A stretch of DNA of 6,696 nucleotides from an uncultured Bacteroidota bacterium (GCA_903913355.1 CAIWKU010000099.1:1-6696); one strand, 5' to 3'; positions 1-6,428 are shown, counted from the first letter of the stretch. Notes: generated by a model from the sequence alone, not told the origin. Translations and numbers: made by a program.

Positions 1-1113
1 ATTTTGTGCATACTGTATTTTATCGCCAATCGTTTTTTGAATATTCGGCATAGCTTCCGGATCATAGGCTTGTACTGTTGCACCGGCAGCTACCAGCGCA
101 TCAATCAGATACAAAGCCGGAGCTTCGCGGATATCATCTGTATTGGGTTTAAATGCCAACCCCCATAATGCAAAATGTTTGCCTTTCAAATCGCCATTAA
201 AATATTTCTCAATTTTGGGTATCAGGTGTAATTTCTGTGCATCATTTACATCTTCTACTGATTTCAATATTTTAAAATCATAGCCAACTTCTTCAGCAGA
301 ATGAATCAATGCCTGAACATCTTTTGGAAAGCAACTTCCTCCATATCCGATACCAGGGAAAAGAAAACGCTTACCGATCCTGTCATCACTACCAATTCCT
401 CTTCTTACCATATCCACATCAGCACCCAATTTTTCGCAAAGCTGGGCAATTTCATTCATAAAGGAAATCTTGGTGGCCAGGAATGAGTTGGCAGCGTATT
501 TGGTAAGTTCAGCAGATTTTTCATCCATAAATATCACCGGATTACCCTGGCGAACAAAAGGAGCATAAAGATCGCTCATTACTTTTCTGGCACGCTCAGA
601 ATTGGTACCTACTACCACCCTGTCCGGTTTCATGAAATCATCCACAGCAACTCCTTCTCTTAAAAATTCAGGGTTACTTACCACATCAAATGGTTCTTTA
701 TAATTAGCCGCAATAGCAGTTCTCACTTTTTCAGCAGTACCTACCGGCACTGTACTTTTATCTACAATAACCGTATATCCATGCAACACTTTTCCAAGAT
801 CTGCTGCAACCCCCAATACATAACGCAAATCTGCAGACCCGTCTTCACCGGGAGGTGTTGGTAAAGCGAGAAAAATAATGGCTGCATCTTTGATACCTTC
901 TGCTAAGTTGGTGGTAAATGTCAATCGCTCTTCCTTCAGGTTTCTCAGGAATATTTTCTCAAGTCCCGGTTCATAGATCGTGATTTCCCCCTTACTTAAT
1001 TTATTGACTTTATTGCTATCAATATCTATACAGGTTACTTTATTACCGGTTTCTGCAAAACAGGTGCCGGTTACCAGGCCAACATAGCCTGTGCCTACTA
1101 CTGCGATTTTCAT
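1..1113 (-). CDS. ugd: UDP-glucose 6-dehydrogenase (partial, C-terminus outside window)
   Basis: Oxidises UDP-glucose to UDP-glucuronate with two NAD+, a cytoplasmic step supplying precursors for capsule, exopolysaccharide or LPS sugars. The visible 371 codons start MKIAVVGTGYVGLV, giving the Rossmann GxGxxG at residues 7-12. The family's catalytic set is present: Lys205 and Asn209 in a TKYAANSFLATK segment, the nucleophile Cys261 in GGSCFPKD with Asp265, and the NTDDIREAP motif at 324-332 of the C-terminal UDP-binding domain. GSCFPKD points to UDP-glucose rather than the UDP-GlcNAc/ManNAc dehydrogenases (WbpA/WecC), which have a GPCxPVDP-like site. Family members run to about 435-450 aa, so roughly 70 residues lie beyond the left edge; no frameshift is seen. 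The start lies 6 bp after the stop of the upstream aminotransferase, so the two are very probably co-transcribed. No Shine-Dalgarno sequence precedes the ATG, which is usual in Bacteroidota. Confidence 0.95.
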   Translation of the reverse strand, partial: MKIAVVGTGYVGLVTGTCFAETGNKVTCIDIDSNKVNKLSKGEITIYEPGLEKIFLRNLKEERLTFTTNLAEGIKDAAIIFLALPTPPGEDGSADLRYVLGVAADLGKVLHGYTVIVDKSTVPVGTAEKVRTAIAANYKEPFDVVSNPEFLREGVAVDDFMKPDRVVVGTNSERARKVMSDLYAPFVRQGNPVIFMDEKSAELTKYAANSFLATKISFMNEIAQLCEKLGADVDMVRRGIGSDDRIGKRFLFPGIGYGGSCFPKDVQALIHSAEEVGYDFKILKSVEDVNDAQKLHLIPKIEKYFNGDLKGKHFALWGLAFKPNTDDIREAPALYLIDALVAAGATVQAYDPEAMPNIQKTIGDKIQYAQN

Positions 1114-1119
1114 AAAATA

Positions 1120-2247
1120 TTAGTTTACATAATTTAATACATGACCAGATATATAGTTCAACTGTTCCTCATCCATTTCGGTATGTATGGGAAGTGAAAT
1201 AACTCTTTCTGTAAGCCAGTCGGTAATCGCAAGTTCATACTTAGGCAATCCAAATGAAGCGAACATATCCTGCTTATGCCCCGGTACAGGATAATAAATC
1301 ATCGAAGGTATTTTATGCTCGGCAAGGTATTTATTAAGGCCATCTCTATCTACCCCTTCTAATACCAATGTATACTGGTGATATACATGGTTACTATAAG
1401 AAGCCACATGCGGTGTAATGATTTTGGCATTACCTGAAAAAGCCTGGTTATAAAAAGCAGCCACATTTTGTCTGGCTGCATTATACTGATCGAGTTCTTT
1501 CAATTTGATATTTAAAATGGCTGCCTGAATAGAATCTAATCTTGAATTGCAACCTACTAATTCATGGTAATATCTTTTTTGCTGACCATGATTGGCAATC
1601 ATTTTCATTTTATGGGCAAGTGATTCATCACTGGTAAAAATGGCTCCCCCATCTCCAAAAGCACCTAAATTCTTACTTGGGTAAAAGGATGTGGCTCCGA
1701 TTGTGCCAATGGTTCCCGTTTTTTTGCTGGTGCCATCAGAAAAAGTATAGTCACAGCCTATAGCCTGCGCATTATCTTCAATTACAGAAAGTCCAAATTC
1801 TTTGGCAATCTGCATGATCTCTTCCATTGGTGCAGCATGTCCATACAAATGAACGGGAACAATGGCTTTTGTTTTGGGAGTAATCGCTTTTCGCAAAGAA
1901 GCAGGATCCATGCAAAAAGTTTTAGGATCTACTTCCACAAAAACCGGGGTCAGTTTTAATAATGCCACTACTTCAGTAGTAGCGATATAGGTAAAAGAAG
2001 GAGTAATCACTTCATCCCCAGGCTCCAATCCCAAAGCCATCATCGCGATTTGCAATGCATCTGTTCCATTGGCACAGGGAATGGTAAAAGGTATATCCAG
2101 GTAATTACTAAGGTTAACTGCAAAATCCTGTACAGGTTTTCCGTTTATATAAGCCGCACTGTCCAGAACCTCATGAATGGCATTATCTACAGCAGTCTTG
2201 ATTTTCAGGTATTGGGATTTTGTGTCAACCATTTGGATAGGCCTCAT
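1120..2247 (-). CDS. DegT/DnrJ/EryC1/StrS-family PLP-dependent sugar aminotransferase
   Basis: Predicted to transfer an amino group, normally from glutamate, to a keto group on a nucleotide-activated sugar. The 375-aa length is normal for the family. Visible motifs are ANGTDAL (59-65, PLP phosphate contact), PSFTY (83-87), IEDNAQA with Asp158 pairing with the PLP pyridine nitrogen and Gln161, and SFYPSKNLGAFGDGG with Lys192 as the Schiff-base lysine. NSRLD (234-238) and a C-terminal YYPVPGHKQ/SLPIHTEM region follow. The insert between residues 167 and 180 (DYTFSDGTSKKTG) resembles WbpE-like members, which act on UDP-3-keto sugar acids. The frame stays open to an ATG at 2331, adding 28 residues, but I chose the ATG at 2247. 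MRPIQMVDTKSQYLKIK matches the usual family N-terminus, and a good promoter match lies inside the extension. First gene of an operon with ugd. The exact sugar substrate cannot be told from sequence. Confidence 0.92.
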   Translation of the reverse strand: MRPIQMVDTKSQYLKIKTAVDNAIHEVLDSAAYINGKPVQDFAVNLSNYLDIPFTIPCANGTDALQIAMMALGLEPGDEVITPSFTYIATTEVVALLKLTPVFVEVDPKTFCMDPASLRKAITPKTKAIVPVHLYGHAAPMEEIMQIAKEFGLSVIEDNAQAIGCDYTFSDGTSKKTGTIGTIGATSFYPSKNLGAFGDGGAIFTSDESLAHKMKMIANHGQQKRYYHELVGCNSRLDSIQAAILNIKLKELDQYNAARQNVAAFYNQAFSGNAKIITPHVASYSNHVYHQYTLVLEGVDRDGLNKYLAEHKIPSMIYYPVPGHKQDMFASFGLPKYELAITDWLTERVISLPIHTEMDEEQLNYISGHVLNYVN

Positions 2248-2270
2248 ATTGCATACAGCTTTAGCTGCTG

Positions 2271-2303
2271 CAAAATTACTGGAAAAAAGGACAATGAACT
2301 CAA
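2271..2303 (-). promoter_or_regulatory. Putative Bacteroidota promoter for the aminotransferase-ugd operon
   Basis: Read leftward, a TTG (2303-2301) is followed after a 22-bp spacer by TAATTTTG (2278-2271), an exact match to the Bacteroidota -7 consensus TAnnTTTG. The spacing is at the long end of the accepted range. Transcription would begin near 2264, leaving a leader of about 17 nt before the ATG at 2247. This also argues against the alternative start at 2331, which would lie upstream of the promoter. Based on pattern matching only. Confidence 0.45.
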
Positions 2304-2324
2304 GATTTCGGGTATTCTCCTTAC

Positions 2325-2358
2325 TTGGCAAACAAGCAGTTTAAATTGTTTATTTTTA
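2325..2358 (+). promoter_or_regulatory. kdtA: Weak putative promoter for kdtA
   Basis: A TTG at 2325-2327 is followed after 23 bp by TATTTTTA (2351-2358), which matches TAnnTTTG at all fixed positions but the last. Transcription would begin near 2365, about 15 nt before the kdtA ATG at 2380. It sits in the 132-bp divergent region (2248-2379) and does not overlap the leftward promoter candidate. The region is A/T-rich, so a chance match is quite possible. Confidence 0.25.
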
Positions 2359-2379
2359 TCGCCAAACCAAAGCTTTACA

Positions 2380-3645
2380 ATGGTATTTTACCACATTTTC
2401 ATCTGGCTATATCCTAAAATCGCTTTTTTTCTGGGTTTTTGGAATCCAAAAGCAAAATCCTGGTGTCTGGGACGCAGACAGATTTTTACCCAATTGGGTG
2501 ATGCATTTCGTGAAAATAAGCGACCGGTTATCTGGATGCATTGTGCTTCATTAGGAGAATTTGAACAGGGACTGCCTGTATTGGAAGCTTTTAAAAACAA
2601 TTACCCGGATCATGCTTTTTTATTGACTTTCTTTTCTCCTTCAGGTTATGAAGTCCGAAAGAATTATCCGGGAATTGACCATATTTTTTACCTGCCCATG
2701 GATTCAGCTGCGCATGCGAAAAAGTTTTTTTCTATTGTTCAGCCTTCATTAATTCTATTCGTGAAATATGAGTTCTGGTATTATTATTTACAGGAAGCCA
2801 ATAAAAGAAAAACCCCTTTATTACTTGTATCCGGTGTTTTCAGAAAAGAACAGGCTTTCTTTAGCTGGTATGGAAGTTTTCATCGCAAAATACTTTCCTT
2901 TTTCACTTACCTGTTTGTTCAAAACCAGGGTTCAGCGTCATTACTGCAAAGTATTGGTCTGCAAAACAAAGTAATTGTTTGCGGAGATACACGGTTTGAC
3001 AGGGTGATGGCCATTGCTAACCGCTTTCAACCCATTCCTGTATTCGATCATTTTTGTGATGGGAAAGAAGTGCTGGTAGCGGGTAGTACCTGGACTGATG
3101 ATGATGAAGCACTGGATCATTTTGCAAATACACATCCGGGTCACAGGTATATTATTGTACCGCATGAAATAGAAGAAGAACGTTTAGAAGAGTGTTTGAG
3201 TTTCTATAAACATTCGATGCTATATTCAGATTTTGAGAAGGCTTATTATGAAGGAGCCCAGGGTAACCCTGAAATCAATGTATTGATCATTAACAATGTA
3301 GGTATGCTTAGCCGGCTCTACCACTATGCAACTGTATGTTATGTAGGGGGTGGATTTGGGGATGATGGTATCCATAATATTTTGGAGGCAGCTGTATTTG
3401 GTAAACCGGTCGTATTTGGACCAGTGTATGAAAAATACCTGGAAGCATCAGAATTACTGGATGCCGAAGCTGCGTTTACGGTAGAGGATGCACTTGAGTT
3501 AGAATCCGTTTTAGCGGATCTTTTTGGCAATAAAGAAATGAGAGATCATGCATCGGCTATTGCAGCCGCTTATGTAAAAGATCATTCCGGCGCAACGGAA
3601 AAAGTGATTCGTTATGTTCAGGAAAATCGTCTTTTAACGAGTTGA
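2380..3645 (+). CDS. kdtA: 3-deoxy-D-manno-octulosonic acid (Kdo) transferase
   Basis: Transfers Kdo from CMP-Kdo to the lipid A precursor at the cytoplasmic face of the inner membrane, an early step of LPS core assembly. The 421-aa length fits the family (about 410-425). A hydrophobic N-terminal segment (about residues 3-21) should anchor or monotopically attach the enzyme. The HCASLGEFEQG motif at 54-64 supplies Glu60, equivalent to the known catalytic glutamate. FSPSGYEV (85-92), VKYEFW (128-133), GDTRFDR (202-208), AGSTW (234-238), PHE (261-263) and GGGFGDDGIHNILEAA (323-338) are the expected GT-B / GT30 landmarks, the last forming the CMP-Kdo binding site. The frame is open upstream to 2050, but that part runs antisense to the aminotransferase gene, and MVFYHIFIWLYP is the usual family start. 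Whether it is mono- or bifunctional cannot be read from sequence. Its 3' end overlaps the convergent next gene by 28 bp. Confidence 0.95.
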   Translation: MVFYHIFIWLYPKIAFFLGFWNPKAKSWCLGRRQIFTQLGDAFRENKRPVIWMHCASLGEFEQGLPVLEAFKNNYPDHAFLLTFFSPSGYEVRKNYPGIDHIFYLPMDSAAHAKKFFSIVQPSLILFVKYEFWYYYLQEANKRKTPLLLVSGVFRKEQAFFSWYGSFHRKILSFFTYLFVQNQGSASLLQSIGLQNKVIVCGDTRFDRVMAIANRFQPIPVFDHFCDGKEVLVAGSTWTDDDEALDHFANTHPGHRYIIVPHEIEEERLEECLSFYKHSMLYSDFEKAYYEGAQGNPEINVLIINNVGMLSRLYHYATVCYVGGGFGDDGIHNILEAAVFGKPVVFGPVYEKYLEASELLDAEAAFTVEDALELESVLADLFGNKEMRDHASAIAAAYVKDHSGATEKVIRYVQENRLLTS

Positions 3646-4268
3646 TCAAATAGCTTTACTGCTTCGCTATTATCGGGCCAGCTAAGTTTTACTTTCAATT
3701 CTCTTTGTATCCAATATTGAGCCTCCGGATAGATATTAAATCCATTGATGGTTTTCAGGCTTCTTTCATACATATTTTCGTCTCCCCTGAAAAGATCATG
3801 TACAAATAAGAAGCGATCGTTTACCCCAATGGCTTTCTTTAAATCGCGAACCGGGCTGCCCTGTAAAGTAGCCGCTACTTCTACCCTTTCTTCTTTTAAT
3901 TTCTCATTCAAACTTGCCGATCCGTTTGCCAATACGGTATTAAATTCCATTACCTGCACAGTTTCTGTTTTGGGAATATAGGGCTGGTGGGCAAGGGTAG
4001 GTATATCATGCCCCATATCGAATAGTGCCTGAACGGATTCGGTTATTTTTTCAGGCTGATCAGGTACTGTTTTTTCCGCTGGTTGTTGAAATAAAGAACC
4101 TGCCACAGAAGGCATTACAACAGATATATTCGTTTTACTGGTAGATGGGGAAGCTTTGGGCTGCAATTCTGCCAGTAACAACTGTGTTGTCATGGCCAGT
4201 TGGTCTGCATTTTCATGCTGATCAAACTGTTCTTTCAGTTTATTGATCAAGGTGCCCACTCTTTCCAT
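3618..4268 (-). CDS. Conserved Bacteroidota protein of unknown function
   Basis: I do not recognise a named family, though the C-terminal part resembles hypothetical proteins I associate with Chitinophagaceae and relatives. The 216 residues fall into three parts. An N-terminal amphipathic helical stretch (about 1-37, MERVGTLINKLKEQF) is followed by a low-complexity Ser/Pro/Thr/Gln-rich linker (about 38-75). The C-terminal domain (about 140-216) is charged, aromatic and probably mostly helical, with DLKKAIGVNDRFLFVHDLF, RGDENMYERS and YPEAQYWIQREL and ending FDQLVKRRFS. There is no signal peptide, membrane segment, cysteine pair or recognisable catalytic motif, so a cytoplasmic scaffold or interaction role is possible but unproven. 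The frame stays open another 24 codons upstream, to a stop at 4341-4343, without ATG, GTG or TTG; ATG 4268 is therefore the first standard start. It is convergent with kdtA, overlapping it by 28 bp, and divergent from tdk. Confidence 0.8.
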   Translation of the reverse strand: MERVGTLINKLKEQFDQHENADQLAMTTQLLLAELQPKASPSTSKTNISVVMPSVAGSLFQQPAEKTVPDQPEKITESVQALFDMGHDIPTLAHQPYIPKTETVQVMEFNTVLANGSASLNEKLKEERVEVAATLQGSPVRDLKKAIGVNDRFLFVHDLFRGDENMYERSLKTINGFNIYPEAQYWIQRELKVKLSWPDNSEAVKLFDQLVKRRFS

Positions 4269-4351
4269 TGGATGTAATACATTTGGGGGGTTGATACCAA
4301 TAGCAGGGTTTACTAAAGGTATAACGTTTTCTTTGTTAATTTATTATTTAG
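4269..4351. other. Divergent intergenic region between the unknown gene and tdk
   Basis: These 83 bp must carry the start signals for both flanking genes, if each is transcribed from its own promoter. Rightward, TTTCTTTG (4328-4335) differs from TAnnTTTG at one fixed base but has no TTG at a suitable distance. Leftward, TACCTTTA (4321-4314) also has one mismatch and lacks an upstream TTG. Neither is a confident promoter. The leftward leader is unusually C-rich (CAACCCCCCAAATG) for this genome type. Confidence 0.4.
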
Positions 4352-4918
4352 ATGTTCATAGAACCAAATATTTCAGGGGAAAGAAGGGGCTCAATAGAAG
4401 TGATTTGCGGAAGTATGTTCAGTGGTAAAACAGAAGAGCTTATCAGGCGACTCAAACGTGCCAGGATAGCCAACCAGAAAGTTGAGATATTCAAACCTGC
4501 CATCGATATCCGTTATGATGAAACCGAAGTAGTGAGTCATGACGCCAATTCTATTCATTCCACCCCCATCGATAATTCGCAAACCATTCTGTTGATGGCA
4601 GAAGGGGTGGATGTAGTAGGAATAGATGAAGCCCAATTTTTTGACGACCAGATCATGCATGTTTGTGAAGTACTGGCTACCCGCGGAATTCGGGTGATTG
4701 TGGCGGGATTGGATATGGATTACCTGGGAAAGCCTTTTGGCCAAATGCCTAACTTGCTTGCAATTGCAGATTATATTACTAAGCTCCATGCCATTTGTAT
4801 GAAATGCGGCAATATCGCAAGTATATCCTACCGAAAAACAGAACAGGAGGGGCAGGTAGTATTGGGAGAAAAAGACACGTATGAGCCTCGTTGCCGAAAA
4901 TGTTATAATGAAAAGTAA
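4352..4918 (+). CDS. tdk: Thymidine kinase (TK1-like, type II)
   Basis: Phosphorylates thymidine and deoxyuridine with ATP in the cytoplasmic pyrimidine salvage pathway. The 188-aa product has the Walker A loop GSMFSGKT at residues 20-27 with Lys26, FKPAIDIRY (47-55) typical of the family, and DEAQFF (92-97) with Glu93 as the expected catalytic base. AGLDMDYLGKPFG (118-130) follows. The structural zinc site is complete: Cys149 and Cys152 in CMKC, Cys181 and Cys184 in CRKC. YRKTEQEGQVVLGEKDTYEPRC is the usual lasso and C-terminal region. Length and start (MFIEPN... before IEVICGSMFSGKT) match Bacteroidota homologues. No Shine-Dalgarno sequence is visible. Its last 11 bp overlap the chosen ccmB start in another frame, suggesting co-transcription and translational coupling. 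Confidence 0.97.
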   Translation: MFIEPNISGERRGSIEVICGSMFSGKTEELIRRLKRARIANQKVEIFKPAIDIRYDETEVVSHDANSIHSTPIDNSQTILLMAEGVDVVGIDEAQFFDDQIMHVCEVLATRGIRVIVAGLDMDYLGKPFGQMPNLLAIADYITKLHAICMKCGNIASISYRKTEQEGQVVLGEKDTYEPRCRKCYNEK

Positions 4919-5567
4919 TCAGTATATATTATCTCTTATCCGCAAGGACCTGCTGCTGGAAACCCGACAGCAATATACTTTGTATGGTATCCTGCTCTAT
5001 ATCGCTTCCACCATTTTTGTAATCTACCTTTCTATGGGGCAGCCGGAGGAAACGGTATGGAACGGACTTTTCTGGGTGATCCAGCTTTTTGTTTGTGTAA
5101 ATGCGGTTGCCAAAAGTTTTTTGCAGGAAAGCAAAGGAAGAATGTTATACTTCTACTCTATTGCAAGTGCCAAGGATTTTGTTTTGGCTAAATTACTGTT
5201 CAATCTACTCTTGATGCTGTTAATGAGCTTGTTGGGATTGGGCTTATTCGTTTTATTATTGGGCAATCCTCTGGAAAACCCATTGCGATTTGCCTTTATT
5301 ACCTGTTTGGGTGGCATGAGTATCAGCCTTGTATTTACTTTTCTCGCGGCCATTGCTGCAAAAGCTCAACAATCAGCCGCACTCATGGCTATCATGGGTT
5401 TTCCGCTGATCATACCTCAATTACTTCTTTTAATGAAGATTTCTACTGCGGCTTTCTCCTCTGTAATACAGGCGGGTTGGTGGCAAATGGTAGGTATGCT
5501 TGTAGGCTTGGATATACTGGTAGTAGCACTCGCAGTTATCCTATTCCCATTTTTATGGAAAGACTAA
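4908..5567 (+). CDS. ccmB: Heme exporter protein B-like (CcmB), cytochrome c maturation ABC transporter membrane subunit
   Basis: CcmB is the integral membrane part of the CcmA/CcmB(/CcmC) ABC complex, which drives release of heme-loaded CcmE during cytochrome c maturation. From the ATG at 4908 the protein has 219 residues, the usual CcmB size. The N-terminus (SLIRKDLLLETRQQY) has the typical cytoplasmic K-D-L-x-x-E-x-R lead-in, followed by six hydrophobic segments at about 24-42, 51-69, 95-119, 128-150, 157-178 and 195-214. The conserved LQESKGRMLYFY stretch lies at 72-83. A start at 4881 (9 more residues) is possible, but would sit deeper inside tdk; 4908 gives the normal family start and an 11-bp overlap with tdk. 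No ccmC or ccsA follows, because the next gene is convergent; ccmA is not visible either. Partner genes are presumably elsewhere in the genome. Confidence 0.88.
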   Translation: MKSNQYILSLIRKDLLLETRQQYTLYGILLYIASTIFVIYLSMGQPEETVWNGLFWVIQLFVCVNAVAKSFLQESKGRMLYFYSIASAKDFVLAKLLFNLLLMLLMSLLGLGLFVLLLGNPLENPLRFAFITCLGGMSISLVFTFLAAIAAKAQQSAALMAIMGFPLIIPQLLLLMKISTAAFSSVIQAGWWQMVGMLVGLDILVVALAVILFPFLWKD

Positions 5568-5575
5568 GTGCTTAG
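5564..5575. repeat. Short inverted repeat spanning both stop codons of ccmB and amn
   Basis: CTAAG-TG-CTTAG forms 5-bp arms around a 2-bp centre. The ccmB TAA (5565-5567) lies in the left arm, and the complementary-strand TAA of the AMP nucleosidase gene (5572-5574) lies in the right arm. With only 4 bp between the two genes, this is the only symmetric element at the junction. The stem is too short, and there is no T-run, so I do not call it a terminator. Confidence 0.35.
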
Positions 5576-6342
5576 AAACGCAGATGTCTTACTGTCTGAC
5601 CTTTATTGATCAATTGCTTTAATGAGTCAATGCCAATTTTCAAATGATTTTCTACAAAAGTGGAAGTTACTTTTTTATCACTCGCTTCTGTTTTTACTCC
5701 ATCCGGTATCATGGGTTGATCACTAACTAGTAACAAAGCACCGGTAGGAATCTTATTATAAAAGCCGACTGTGAAAATAGTTGCGGTTTCCATATCAATG
5801 GCATAGGCTCTTACTTTAGTCAGGTATGCTTTGAACTCATCATCATGCTCCCATACCCTTCTGTTCGTAGTATATACAGTACCCGTCCAGTAATCCACTT
5901 TATAATCGCGGATAGTAGTAGAAATGGCCTTCTGCAAAGCAAATGCAGGCATTGCCGGAACTTCTGGTGGAAAATAATCATTAGAAGTACCTTCTCCTCT
6001 GATCGCGGCAATAGGCAAGATCAGGTCCCCCAGTTTATTTCTTCGTTTCAATCCACCACATTTACCTAAGAATAAAACGGCTTCGGGTTCAATAGCTGTT
6101 AGCAAATCCATTACTGTAGCTGCACCCGGGCTTCCCATTCCAAAATTAATGATGGTAATTCCATTGGCGGTAGCACATTGCATGGGACGGTCATGCCCGA
6201 TCACTTTTACTTTATTCCATTTGGCAAACATGGTAACATAGTTACTGAAATTCGTTAGCAGGACATACTTTCCGAAATTAGCCAGTTGCTCACCTGTATA
6301 GCGAGGTAGCCAGTTGTTTACTATCTCTTGTTTTGTTTTCAT
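5572..6342 (-). CDS. amn: AMP nucleosidase (short Bacteroidota type)
   Basis: Predicted to hydrolyse AMP to adenine and ribose 5-phosphate, contributing to adenylate-pool control and purine salvage in the cytoplasm. The 256-aa protein belongs to the nucleoside phosphorylase / hydrolase fold. It shows GMGSPGAATVMDLL (68-81, phosphate-binding type loop), FLGKCGGL (91-98), AIRGEGTSNDYFPPEVPA (113-130), YTTNRRVWE (157-165), the ribose-contacting IDMETAT (182-188, Glu185), and SDQPM with Asp208 in the base-recognition/catalytic position. It is about half the length of E. coli Amn (about 480 aa), lacking that enzyme's N-terminal allosteric domain; this short form is known in Bacteroidota. An AAGGA sits just 3 nt before the ATG, close for a ribosome binding site. 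It is convergent with ccmB and divergent from the HsdR_N-like gene. A related phosphorylase specificity cannot be fully excluded. Confidence 0.9.
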   Translation of the reverse strand: MKTKQEIVNNWLPRYTGEQLANFGKYVLLTNFSNYVTMFAKWNKVKVIGHDRPMQCATANGITIINFGMGSPGAATVMDLLTAIEPEAVLFLGKCGGLKRRNKLGDLILPIAAIRGEGTSNDYFPPEVPAMPAFALQKAISTTIRDYKVDYWTGTVYTTNRRVWEHDDEFKAYLTKVRAYAIDMETATIFTVGFYNKIPTGALLLVSDQPMIPDGVKTEASDKKVTSTFVENHLKIGIDSLKQLINKGQTVRHLRF

Positions 6343-6371
6343 ATATCCTTAATTAGGCGATTATCAATTAG

Positions 6372-6379
6372 TATCTTTG
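6372..6379 (+). promoter_or_regulatory. Putative -7 box for the HsdR_N-like gene
   Basis: TATCTTTG is an exact match to the Bacteroidota -7 consensus TAnnTTTG. Transcription would begin near 6386, about 43 nt before the ATG at 6429. There is no convincing TTG 17-23 bp upstream (only TTAATTAGG-like sequence), which lowers confidence. Confidence 0.35.
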
Positions 6380-6393
6380 ATAAAAATAATTGG

Positions 6394-6423
6394 CTAAAAT
6401 ACAAAAATTGCTCCTGTAAACAA
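6394..6423 (-). promoter_or_regulatory. amn: Putative promoter for amn
   Basis: Read leftward, TTG (6423-6421) is followed after 19 bp by TATTTTAG (6401-6394), which matches the TAnnTTTG -7 box with one mismatch. The spacer length is near ideal for Bacteroidota. Transcription would begin near 6387, leaving about 45 nt before the amn ATG at 6342. It overlaps the region used by the rightward candidate, so the two divergent promoters could interfere. Sequence match only. Confidence 0.3.
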
Positions 6424-6428
6424 GTGAT

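Noticed and set aside
301..486. 61-codon rightward open frame within ugd
   Set aside because: It is antisense to the conserved GGSCFPKD region of ugd and is a by-product of its codon use.
2248..2331. 28-residue N-terminal extension of the aminotransferase starting at ATG 2331
   Set aside because: The extension has no family similarity, the usual N-terminus begins at the ATG at 2247, and an exact -7 promoter box (2278-2271) lies within it.
2050..2379. 110-residue upstream extension of the kdtA frame
   Set aside because: Most of it runs antisense to the well-supported aminotransferase gene, and KdtA proteins start at the MVFYHIFIW-like segment.
3649..3671. Inverted repeat AATAGC/GCTATT just past the kdtA stop as a possible terminator
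   Set aside because: The arms are 6 bp with an 11-nt loop, there is no T-run after it, and it lies inside the coding sequence of the convergent gene.
4391..4789. 132-codon open frame antisense to tdk
   Set aside because: It lies wholly inside a clear thymidine kinase gene, and its translation shows no motif or sensible composition.
4881..4907. Earlier ATG for ccmB adding nine residues
   Set aside because: It would extend the overlap with tdk to 38 bp, and the added residues (MSLVAENVI) are not typical of CcmB; the ATG at 4908 gives the normal length.
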